Positions 49,374-60,356 of a DNA stretch of 64,000 bases are shown here, piece after piece. Numbering within the stretch: position 1 is the stretch's first letter; each line of letters starts with the position of its first letter. Where the stretch lies: NCBI GenBank assembly GCA_027922465.2, contig BQMF02000016.1, positions 310,001-374,000 of the forward strand, in the 5' to 3' direction. Origin of the DNA: Turritopsis dohrnii (Eukaryota > Cnidaria > Hydrozoa > Anthoathecata > Oceaniidae). The notes under the pieces were generated by a model, which saw only the letters and a program-made list of their open reading frames with translations, made no database searches and was not told the DNA's origin. A program made the position numbers and the translations under genes.

Positions 49374-51654
49374 AAACAAGTATATGATGGCACTAATCGA
49401 CAAAGGTAAATTGATATTTCATGCTCCTGGATCAGACCTGAAGATTACATCAATGAAGAAACCACTGGTGGGTGTTTCAGAAGGAGTATGTGAACTTTAC
49501 TTGAAAAAACCTGGATCATACTTGTGGTTTATATCAAATTCAAGTGGAAAATTACATTCCCAGCCATTTAAATGTGATCACACAACAAAGATTGAATTGA
49601 AAATACGTGATCGTCAATTCACTATTGTTGTAAAATTATCAGTGAATGGAAGCAACAACTCTGTCATGTTTATTGGCACTCTTAAAAATAAATCAGATAT
49701 CGATAGTTTAAAGATGGTGATCGAAGATGCCAGAAAAGGTTCTGAATCTCCTGTATGGATTTCTGCAAAGGAAAACATCAAAACACCCAACTCAATTGGT
49801 AAAATCAATACATCTGCCAAAAACGCCAATCTTGACCTTGTTAACAATAAAACTAGCCAACGTACTCCTCTTAACACAATAAGTGGATCACCTTTACGCA
49901 GTCTCAGTAAATTCTACGGGAAATCTTTGTTTCCTTCACCAAAACAATTGTCATTGCAAAAATCTCCAAGTAGTGAGGACAGTGGATTTGGCAAATTGGA
50001 CGAAAAACCTCTGAACAATAAACCTCTGTTTGAGACTTTTGGTGGTAGTTATGCGCATTCAAGAGTCAGTAAAACCTATCTTAACAAAGCAGGTAAAATG
50101 TCAGCACTTCAACAAAATGACTCCATATCAAGATCAACATTGACGAAACAAAAACAATACAAGGATGACAATGTGCATACAGAGAACAATAACACCTTGG
50201 TTGGCTTTTCAAATTTGGGTAACACATGTTATATGAATTCAGTACTTCAGTGTTTACTGAATATCCCAAATTTCTTTCAGGATTTGAATAACTTTAACAA
50301 TTTAGAATGTGTTGGTAATAACAGCTTATATAATTCACTATGTAATCTTGGAATACTGAAATATTCTTATGAGACACTGCAGAATCAACGGTTTGCTTTA
50401 CAGAGGGTAAAAGATGCTATTTCAGCAGCGGCTGGCCGATTTTCAGGTTACTCACAACATGATGCACATGAATTTTTGTGTCATTGCTTGGATGAACTTA
50501 AAGAAAACTTACAGTTTGAAATAGACAGGAGGCAAGATGTAAACAATATGACTTTGACACATTGCAATACTTGTCCCATTAAAGAAAATTTTGAGAGCAC
50601 CGTTACTCGCACAATCTCATGTCAAAACTGTAACACGAAAGTACTGAAAAACGAGATTTGTCATGATTTTTCTTTGGTGATTCCTGTGGCTGATGAAAAC
50701 CGAAATCCGAAAGACTTGGAGCTTCATGAATTATTGGATCGTTATTTTGACAATGAAATTATAGAATATAGTTGTGAGAAATGCAACAGCAAATCATCCC
50801 TAATGTCACAGTCGTTTCAAAAGCTTCCAAGGGTGTTGATTTTGCATGTCAAACGATACGATATGTATGATATGAAGAGAACTGACAATATTATTTTGCC
50901 AAAGTTTATTGAATTAAGCCGTTTTCTGAAAGAAGATACTGTTTTCCCACCAACATTTACATATAGCAAAGACAAGTTTAAATTCACAACTGAAAACTAC
51001 CACCGGAACAGGAACAGTCCCGAAAAGCGGAAATCTGTTGAGCCGTTAGAAAATGAGCCACTCAATAAATCAGCACGCGAAGTAGGTTTTAATGCAGAAA
51101 CTTCAAATGATATATCAGACAATACAGATAATCTCTCACAATCAGAAAAATACACTAAGGTAATTAGTCTCAAGCCATCATCTCTCAAGGATGATAGATC
51201 TTCTAGGGAGAATTTTGTTGAGAAGAGTAACTGCATTTCCAGTTTCACAAAAGATGATGACGATGATGAACAATACAGTCGAGCTGTTGAATTAAGTCTC
51301 CAAGAGTATCAGAAAGAGCTTCAAACAAAGGAAAATAAACTACCCCTATCAAATATTACTCACGTTTCTGAAGATGATGAAACTAACATTGGAACTGTAG
51401 TTAATGATAGGAAATCTTTACCTTTGAAAAATGGTTTTCGTTTGGTGGGTGTGATAAATCATCATGGTCAAAATACTGCCACTGGTCATTATACTAGTGA
51501 CAGCTACGACTTTAAATCAAAGCAATGGCGAAATTATAATGATTCATCAGTTAAAGATGTTAAGGAGCATGAAGTTCGGTATGGAAGGAAAGAAAGTGCT
51601 TATATTGTGTTTTATATGCATGCCAGTTGTTTTGATGCTATAGCTAACAGATAA
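49374..51654 (+). CDS. USP37: USP37-type ubiquitin-specific protease, intact copy (unit A)
   Basis: From the ATG at 49384 a single exon encodes 756 residues; a splice acceptor ends at 49373, so the frame may extend upstream. N-terminal PH-like domain (about 1-110), a low-complexity linker with a KEN box at 129-131, then a USP domain split by an insert. Cys box VGFSNLGNTCYMNSVLQCLL with catalytic Cys282; QHDAHEFLCHCLDEL; zinc-binding CNTC/CQNC and CEKC; His box with His702 (NTATGHYTSD) and Asp720 (NYNDSS). The insert carries a ubiquitin-interacting motif (YSRAVELSLQEYQ, about 628-645) and a second KEN at 649-651. USP37 removes Lys11/Lys48 chains from cell-cycle regulators and is itself controlled by APC/C-Cdh1 through a KEN box; the motifs here fit. 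Shorter than human USP37 (979). CEP152 copy A follows 1.46 kb downstream in the same direction. Confidence 0.9.
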
Positions 51655-53700
51655 TGTTGTTATTACATTTACACAGGGTGGCATGTACCTTTTTGGAAAT
51701 TGCATCACAGCAGCCATTGCCTTGTTTCTAATTTATTTTCACTCTGATAAAAGAACTGCATGAAAAATTTGAAGTATTGTTTCTTTTCATAAACAACGCA
51801 CCCTCACTGTTGCACTGTTTGAAAGTGAGGCAATACCTGCTTTGACTTGATTTCTCAGAATTTTTATTCTTTATAAGAATTTGTGAGTTTGAGGGTTTGA
51901 AGGATTGTTATCAATTCCAAAGTTCGTCATTCATAATGACGAGTTTTTGTATTTTTGCCAAAGTTTCTGGAACTCAAAAATGATCAGATTCTTCTGATGG
52001 AAAATGATACTTGTATATGTGTTTCTTTGTATTTTTGCTGCAAATTTTATATATGATGTTCATAATGTTTTTTATTCTATTGTCATGTATTGTCAAAGTT
52101 AAAGCTATGCTCCAAATTAATTGAAGCAAAAAGTTTGAAAAGAACAATCGAAAGTTCCATAGTTTTATTAAAATGCCACTACCAAGTGAATCTTGGCTGA
52201 GTACGTTTTACAGAGAATTTTATTGTTGCGTTTATTGTGAGTTTACTTTGGAAATGTTAATATATGATTAATATGCATAACATGTTTTGTTTGGTTTTTT
52301 GTTTAATATCTAGCATGAAAAATGTCATATTCCAAGGTGGGGAAGTATTTTCTGAAGAATCTAAATTTCTTATTCTCAGGACATTGATCTGCATTAATAG
52401 CACCTTTAAAGCATTACTTAAACTGATTATTTGAAATCTATTTCTTTTATATTCCTTGCGAAGACATAAGTTTAATCTACACAAAATTAAAGCATTTGTC
52501 CACAATATGCACTTTTTTTTGTTTGTTTATGTTTTTTTTATTGTGTTTTTTTGACTGAGCCTCAATTTTCTTAAATTTTTCCAGAAATGAGGCTTTCTTA
52601 ACTTTTCTGGCATAAACCGGCTAGAACTATTTACCCTATCTTTGTTAATTTGTAGGTTTGTGAACTTTAATGTTATTTTTAAAATTTCAAATGTTTTGAA
52701 ACCAGATAACTTACAAAGGTTGACGTAATGTATATTTTGGGCACACAAAAATCTGAACTTTGGAACTTTAGCTTTCTGATTTTTTTTGTTTGTGTAAGAT
52801 TTTGGCCATTTTAGCCTCATTTTCTTATAAACTTTCTTCTTACTAAAAAATGATTATATGATTATTTGAAAATCGCTCCTTTATAGATAACTTTCATTTA
52901 AACAATTGAAATGACAAATATCAGAGAATTGATGCTAAAATAATGGTATTAAATGCAAGAATAAATGGAATTATTAAAATTTTCATTGGGTGTTTAATCT
53001 TAGTTTGAGTAATTTACCTCAAACGTGGTAGTTATTGCATGACATTTTGAAAAATTTTCATTGTTTAACAGTAAACAATTGTTTTCTGCTTTAGAAATGA
53101 CTTCAAATATTTAAATGGCGTCTTACCACATGATAAAATACAACCATGATAACATTAATGGTAGGATAGACTTTGATCGACAGGTAATTTTGTTGTTTTT
53201 TTCATAAAGGCTGCAAAAGAATCAATTAGATTAAAGTGTAATTTTGTTTTTTGAATTTTTTTATGATATTGTTTATTATGCTTTGGGTGTTCTGTCATTG
53301 GATTAAGCTGAAGATGGTGTAAGCCAAACAGCCACTTTTACAACAAAATAAAATTTGTTTGTGATGATCTCATCAGCAAAATTGACTGGAATTGTGTATA
53401 ACATGAACTAAACTTATTTCCTTGAAATTTCTTTCAAAATATGAACACAAAAAACTTGGAGAAATATTTTTCCCTAGTAATTCGTAGTTAAAATTCATTG
53501 TTACAATAAATGCCTAATATTGCTAAACTCCCCTTCTCAAACAGAAACACATTTTCAATAGTTTCTTAATAGTGGAAAATTTCATTTATTTCTATCCCAT
53601 CTAATTGGTGTCTTGTAAAACATCTTGACTTTAAAACAAGAGTAACTTGACAGTGTGACCTACACAAAACTTCATTGAGAATAAACTTTCACTAGCTTAA

Positions 53701-54595
53701 GGGAAGAAATTTTGTCAGGATTAACTCATCCCCCAATTCCGATGCAATTTGGCAGAATTTACTTTGGTATATTGAGAAAAGAAATAAAATTGCCAGGAAT
53801 TTATTTTGGCGGTTTAGGAAAATTTTTATATTTAGCTGGAATTAATTTTGGCGGATGCCGGAATAATCAATTTTCTATAAAGTGGTTTGATAGAATAGCT
53901 TCTCATTTAAATATTTAATATTTAAATGAGAAGCGGAAAGTCCATCATATGGATTGTTTTTTCAAAAAACAAAAACATTACAGATTTTATTACAGTAATT
54001 TATGAATCAAGTTCATCTCTATAATATAATCGAAAGTGTTTCATTCAAAGTCAATGTTATCATATTCTCACTCTGATGTTTTGTCGTCATCGTCTTGCAC
54101 GTTGACAAAATCATCTAAAACATCTGATCCCGATAAGAAAAGAAACGCAAAGAAACTGAAATTAAAGATATCAGAACCTTTTTCTCACCAGTTCATGGAG
54201 AGACAAGGGTCAGAAGAGACCAGTAATAAGTAACCGAGAGTTTTTTAGTCCTTGGGCTTCCATCCGAAACGGTTGGTTCTTCGGCCCGCCAACTTGCAAC
54301 TAGTAGTTGACTTACCGCCAGAGATACGTATAGCATTGCTCTAACTTGCCCGAAGGCCAGTGTGTAATCATTAGCAATGATTGATTTAAAATGAAATAAT
54401 GAGGTGCAATGCTGAAATGCTAGCATTTTATACCTTTTAATTGCTTTTGAAAAAAAATTGGCGGTTTAAGAAAATAATCTAATTTGGCAGGAATTAATTT
54501 TGGGCAATCCCAAAAATAATTATTTTTGGTGGGAAGAAATATTGGCCGATTTTGAACCAATCTGCCAAAATTTCTTCCCACCAAAATTTCTTCCC
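53701..54595. mobile_element. TTAA-flanked MITE in CEP152-A intron 1
   Basis: GGGAAGAAATTTTG at 53701 and its complement CAAAATTTCTTCCC ending at 54595, directly flanked by TTAA (53697-53700, 54596-54599). The right end carries a second internal copy of the same end. Words such as TTTTGGCGG and GGAATTAATTTTGG repeat inside. 895 bp, no transposase. piggyBac or Kolobok type by target site. Absent from the matching intron of unit B, so it inserted after the duplication or was lost there. Confidence 0.8.
53898..53934. repeat. Perfect 18-bp palindrome
   Basis: GCTTCTCATTTAAATATT, one T, then AATATTTAAATGAGAAGC. A flawless stem with a one-base loop, inside the TTAA element but off its centre. Confidence 0.85.
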
Positions 54596-54598
54596 TTA

Positions 54599-54774
54599 AG
54601 GTATTTAAAAAGATAAGGTATTTCAGAAAGATAAGTTATTTAGAAAGATAAGGTATTTCAGAAAGATAAGGTATTTCAGAAAGATAAGGTATTTCAGAAA
54701 GATAAGGTATTTCAGGAAGATAAGGTATTTCAGAAAGATAAGGTATTTAGAAAGATAAGGTATTTCAGAAAGAT
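54599..54774. repeat. Minisatellite, 18 bp x about 10
   Basis: Tandem units of GATAAGGTATTTCAGAAA, some shortened to GGTATTTAGAAA. It starts exactly at the right TTAA of the adjacent transposon. Not present in the corresponding intron of unit B. Confidence 0.9.
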
Positions 54775-57250
54775 GCTTTTAATTTTGATCTTGAATGTTA
54801 ACCTAAGCTTTTCCATTAAACCACAATTAAATTTGAATCCACAAAAAAGTCTTTTTATTTTTATGGAGTTTTTATTTACAACAAACTATCGAAGGAAATT
54901 AGGTATGAGAGCGATTTTAAAATATTTACTAGAAAATTAAATAGTTGTAATTTTACGTAGTCACCCAATCACCCTCCGCTGTCTATCATTAGTCTGATTC
55001 TCCCACATTCTTCTCCAATTGATAGCTGATTATGCGAGTGATATTTCCTGGTCTAGTCTAATTTTTGTTTTCTAAGTTTTTTTCCAACTTTTCAACACTA
55101 TTCCCTCAATTTGCTATCTACACAGGACTCGTTGGTAGAACAGTTTTTCTTATGTATATACTTTGTAGATATGTATATAGAACTGAAACGAATATCCTGT
55201 ATAAAGATTATCAATAATAATAATAAACTTACCCAACAACACTGATAAGTCATTTAACATTATAATGAAATTTGATGTTATACTCAAAAATAATAAGATT
55301 TCTCTATCACTTTACAACTTTTTTTATGATATTCATGAACCTTTGTTATATGCACAGGAGGTAGATGTCAAAAAAGAAGCAGATTTGGATAGAGAAGATG
55401 CTGAACAGCAGAAAGAAGTAAATTTGGTTTTTGCTTTCACATTTATGTGTATCAATTTTCTTCTTAATATTTTGTTATTTCCATGTAGTTGAAAGATTTT
55501 CTTGATCAGGAGTTTGATGATGCAGATTTTTTTGACGGAACGTTTAATCTTAACCAAAGTCACGTATACGAAGAAAATGTTTTGCAAAATCATCAAGTCA
55601 GTGGAAACCAACCGAATGATGTTCCAAGGCATTTCGCCTCTGTTGTGCGTCATTCCTATTCTCATACAGACAAGTTTAGTAGAAACATCATTGGTAATCC
55701 CTTTTCAGTCTCTCAGCAACGTCTACCACTAAATGTAGCTAGTAGTCAGTATAATGACTATAATGACAACATAACAATTCCTTATAAAAGTGATGTCCCC
55801 CCACCAGGCAGTTATTCAGGTCTTATCACTGATCATTTGGCAAGCAACAGAAATGATGCACAATTGCAAATCCTGTACCAGGCTAGAGGGAGAAAAATTG
55901 AAGAATTGCAGAAAAAACTAGAACTTTCGGATGAAGAAACTTTCAAAGATAAGCAAATATTGCAACATAAGCTCATACTCACAACAGGTACTACTAAATG
56001 TTCAGGACAATTGATTCTTATTGATTAATCTGTTTTTTGTTTTTTCATTTTGATATTTTATTTTCAATAGGTGAAAGGGATGGTTTAAGAGAAAGCAATG
56101 CTCAACTTCAAAACTTATTGCAGGAACATAAAAGAAGTATAGCAACACTCAATGATCATATTCAGCGCAAACAAGATGAAAATCAGCATCTCAATAATCA
56201 ACTTGATGAACTTTCTGATAAACTTCAATTGACAGAGGCAATAATCAATTCGCTAGAGTCGCAGTTCAAACAAATGAGTGAAACCGAATCACTGTCACGA
56301 GCGGGAACACAACATGAGAGCATGTTAGCAAACTTGTGTAAGAAACATGAAGAAGAAATACTCAGTTTGAAAGAAAGGCTGAACGAAGTAATTCTTCAAA
56401 AGCATCTTGTTTATTAGAATAATTTCTTTTTTACATGAGGGAGTTAAATAGCTAAAGAAATTCATACTCATTTCTGTTTTATGTTTTTAGAGCAGTGAGA
56501 TTGGAATGTTATGGCATCGATTGGCAGAGGAAGAAAACAAGAATGTTCAGCTAACTGATTCCTTAGTTCAACTTCAAAAGAATAATGCAGAATTGAAAGA
56601 ACAATTGCAAGTTTTTTATTCTGCACAAAAAATGCCGTCCTTATTTTCCTCAACACCATTTCATGTAGAGAACCAATTAGTAAAGGAAAAGTTGGAAGTT
56701 CGTATTCCTATTTCACAGTACGTTGTGTTTATTTTTCTTTTATTCAGATATGGACTAAATTTGACCGTTCCATACTTTGATTTAATCATGATGAAGGATA
56801 TTTACTTGCTTCTAAAAAGAACTTGACTGTAAATTTTAACTAAATATATCTTTCTCAAAAATAAAAGTGCTAACACATTGCGGATTATATAAACTAGCAT
56901 CCCAGGTAAAAACCAGGTAAAACAATGTGCCAAATCCCCTCTTTCCGTGTAAGAACCCCTTGATGATGAAAAGTATAATCAAAGAATGACGAACAGAAAG
57001 CGTACTCCTGTTGTAGAGTTCGAGAAACTGATCAAACAAATGTATGCACGTTTTCCAATTATAAGGGTGTGCCATAAATTGTCTTAAACACCTTGGGTGC
57101 TTAGTTACGCAGATTTCTTGAGTGTGAATGTGAGCCTATTTCAACTAGTTGATCTACCAAACTGGATGTTTAGTGAGGTATACCTATTATTGATTATAAT
57201 TTAAGAATTTCTGACTTGATGTCAAAGGAGCCAGCGGACTTCACTTGCAA

Positions 57251-58025
57251 GAATTTAACTGTAATTTAATACTTTTAGATTTGTGTTAACTTGGATTATA
57301 TTATGTTTTTTACTCTGGTAGTAAGAAAAATATAACTTTTAAAGTCTGAAAAATGCAGACAGACATGAGTATGTAAAAATGTCATTTTTCTGTCATGATC
57401 ACAATATTCACCAATATTTCTACTTGCATTGAAATTTTTAGAAATAACTTGAAGTATTATGTCAATGTGCAAGAATGTATTGATTCTTACTTAAGAATCT
57501 AGAAAATTTTAAATCAACATGTTCAAAATTTCACTTAACAATCTCAAATTAACATTTTTTTTCTCTTAATTATAATTATGACATAATAAGTTTAAGCAAA
57601 TAACTTGTGAATTACGTGTCTCAAGGATACTTGGACCCTTTCTCTCCAAGACTTAGTTTTTACATTTTGAATATAAAGTACAACCTCCACTTACACGATT
57701 ACATCATCATCCATTAGGCTCTTCTAGTTCCCCCATCATCATATTTCCTGTGCTGGCTCACTGGCATACCTACCAATCTTGTACAGAATGATAAAGTTGT
57801 TGAGTCATATGAAAAGACCTACTTACAAATCAAGGCTTTGACACATTTTAATAAATCTATACTGAATTTTGAAAAACAGGAATACTAAATTGACTGAACG
57901 ACAAAGAAAGACAAAATATAAATTTTATTGCAATGTAAATTTATAAGACTGTTCACATATTTTTCAATGATATTTTCTTATGTTCTGGTTATTGTTAATA
58001 GATTCTTTTGACTTTTCCTTACAGA
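57251..58025. other. Spacer between duplication units A and B
   Basis: Homology between the two units ends near 57250 (unit A, matching about 63200 of unit B) and restarts at about 58026. The spacer has no exon I can support. A T-rich acceptor tract ends in CAG just before unit B's USP37 similarity. Confidence 0.5.
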
Positions 58026-58799
58026 AACACAGTGACACTATTTGACAAAGGTAAATTGATATTTCATGCTCCTGGATCAGACCTGAAGATTACATCAATG
58101 AAGAAACCGCTGGTGGGCGTTTCAGAAGGAGTATGTGAACTTTACTTGAAAAAACCTGGATCATACTTGTGGTTTATATCTAATTCAAGTGGAAAATTAC
58201 ATGCCCAGTCATTTAAATGTGATCACACAACAAAGATTGAATTGAAAATACGTGATCGTCAATTCACTATTGTTGTAAAATTATCAGTGAATGGAAGCAA
58301 CAACTCTGTCATGTTTATTGGCACTCTTAAAAATAAATCAGATATCGATAGTTTAAAGATGGTGATCGAAGATGCCAGAAAAGGTTCTGAATCTCCTGTA
58401 TGGATTTCTGCAAAGGAAAACATCAAAACACCCAACTCAATTGGTAAAATCAATACATCTGCCAAAAACGCCAATCTTGACCTTGTTAACAATAAAACTA
58501 GCCAACGTACTCCTCTTAACACAACAAGTGGATCACCTTCACGCAGTCTCAGTAAATTTTACGGGAAATCTTTGTTTCCTTCACCAAAACAATTGTCATT
58601 GCAAAAATCTCCAAGTAGTGAGGACAGTGGATTTGGCAAATTGGATAATAAACCTCTGTTTGAGACTTTTGGTGGTAGTTCTGAATCTCCTGGATGGATT
58701 TCTCCAAGGAAAACATCAAAACACCCACATGAAATGTTTCGTTGCTGAAAATGTCAAATGTAATCTCGACAAGATGAGAACATGGTAGCAAGAAAAAAA

Positions 58800-59130
58800 C
58801 TGGTTCTAAGCCCTGATATAACTGTCACTATACGGTTTGGAACTTCACGAATGCTTTAAAAACATAGTTTAAATGACCAAGATGCATCCAAAGTCGAATA
58901 TGTAATAATAAATACCTTGAAAGAGAAGAAACTATAAAATTACTTGGCGTACACTTTAGCAAATCTCTACAGTGGAAACCACACATCAATGAAATCACCA
59001 GTCAAAGTTGTGTCACCCCGTCAACTCTGAGGAAACTGAAATGAGTCTAGCTGAGTGCATGGTAATCTCAAAAATGGACTATTGTTGTACAGTATTTAAA
59101 AATGCACCAGCAGTAATTTTTTTGTTTTGT
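58800..59130 (+). mobile_element. LINE reverse-transcriptase C-terminal fragment
   Basis: A frame at 58930-59040 reads ETIKLLGVHFSKSLQWKPHI then NEITSQSCVTPSTLRKLK, the pattern seen just after the RT domain in CR1/jockey-type LINEs (KLLGV....L.W..HI). Continuation (AECMVISKMDYCC) is in another frame. It lies where the USP37 catalytic domain should be in unit B. Confidence 0.65.
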
Positions 59131-59274
59131 TATTATTGTTTTGTTTTTTTTAAATAAATGTACATAATAAATAATAGTTTTTTTAATTAACAGTCGTTCT
59201 CTTTTAAATTATATCTTTGCTTATAACTATTTCATGTTAAGGCAAAAAACCCATTTGTACCCTTTAATGGTAGC

Positions 59275-59506
59275 CAGGGTCTAATCTAGGCCAAAAGAGC
59301 GTCCGTTGATTGGACGCTGCCCTTCTACGTTTTTTTTTTAAATTTATTTCACTTTGAAAACTTCAAAAATCTTGGGGGTCACAGGTTTAACCAACCGAAA
59401 TAAAGCTCAGGTTGCCCTTTTCCTAAAAAAAGTGCTCTTTGGATGTTCATAATGTGCCTTTTTCCCTTCCACCAAACGCTGCCCTGCCTTTCTAGATTAG
59501 ACCCTG
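59275..59506. mobile_element. hAT-like MITE, 232 bp, in unit B
   Basis: CAGGGTCTAATCTAGG at 59275 faces CTAGATTAGACCCTG ending at 59506. Flanks GTAGC (59270-59274) and GTAAC (59507-59511) are a 5-bp duplication with one mismatch. Absent from unit A. Confidence 0.8.
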
Positions 59507-60356
59507 GTAACCAAATTATGATTATAGTAGGGAAGTGTCTATATTGTGTTTATGCATGTCAGTTGTTTTGATGCTACAGCTAACAGATAATGCTGTTATC
59601 AAATTTAGGTATTCTAATATGTGGCATGTCTATTTGGAACTTACATCACAGCAGCAATGCCTTGTTTCTAATTAGTTTTCATTCTGGTAAAAAAATTTCA
59701 TAAAGCATTTGAAATATTGTTTCTTTTCATAAGCAACGCAAATATCATTATTACATTGTTTGAAAGTGAGGCAATGCTTGCTTTGACTTAATTTCCCAGA
59801 AGTTCTATTCTCTGTAAGAATTTACGAGTTTGAAGGTTTGAAGAATTCTTGTGAAGACAAAAGTTCGTCATTCATAATGATGTGTTTTCATATTGTTGCC
59901 AAAGTTTCTAGAATATTAAATGACCTTCTCAATGATCAGATTCTTGTATGTGATGAAACGATGCTTGTATATAATGTGTTTCGTAGGTTTTAGCTACTAA
60001 GCATAAATTTAATCCACACAAAATGTAAACTTTTGTTGTCCCCAATTTATTAACCTGAAAATCTCTTCTTTATAGATAACTTTCACTTAAGCAATTGAAA
60101 TGACAGATATCAGAGAATTGATGCTTAAATAAATGATACATTCTAAAATGTAAAACTAAATAGAATTATTAGAATTATTTTCATTGGGTGTTTGTTAACT
60201 AATAAGCTCATTTAATCTTAATCTGTGTAACTTACCTCTAACCCGGTAACTGTGGCATGACATGTTTTTCACTGTTTAGAAGTAAACAATTGCTTTCTAT
60301 TATAGAAATGATTTAAAATATTTAAATGGCTTCATACCGCATCATCAAATGCAGGC

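Larger units (their letters stand above)
53115..56717 (+). pseudogene. CEP152: CEP152 5' fragment (unit A), exons 1-4 and 6
   Basis: Exons 53115-53183, 55358-55417, 55489-55987, 56071-56387 and 56491-56717 match exons 1-4 and 6 of the intact copy at 60357 onward. All are open and in phase, about 390 residues. Relative to copy B the end of exon 4 (VQQALAWK) and exon 5 are deleted, and after exon 6 no further CEP152 exon is found before unit B starts. Intron 1 has a TTAA element and an 18-bp minisatellite that unit B lacks. It keeps the acidic N-terminus that binds PLK4 in CEP152 and the first coiled coil (QHESMLANLCKKHEEEI). Most likely a truncated pseudogene, but the open frames leave room for a short N-terminal product. 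Confidence 0.8.
58026..59590 (+). pseudogene. USP37: USP37 broken copy (unit B)
   Basis: 58026-58680 repeats the first part of the intact gene almost base for base (PH-like domain and KEN-containing linker); I count eight substitutions over the first 600 bases. At FETFGGS the frame then re-enters a diverged repeat of an upstream stretch (SESPGWISPRKTSKHP) and stops at 58748. The whole catalytic domain is gone. The last codons reappear at 59530-59590 (CLYCVYACQLF region, matching the FYMHASCFDAIANR end) followed by matching 3' UTR. The gap holds a LINE fragment and a hAT-like MITE. No start codon equivalent to the intact copy's ATG: the matching bases read ACAGTGACACTATTT. Confidence 0.85.

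Noticed and set aside
54036..54233. Ser/Lys-rich 65-codon frame inside the TTAA element
   Set aside because: Lies inside a non-autonomous transposon and shows no transposase motif.
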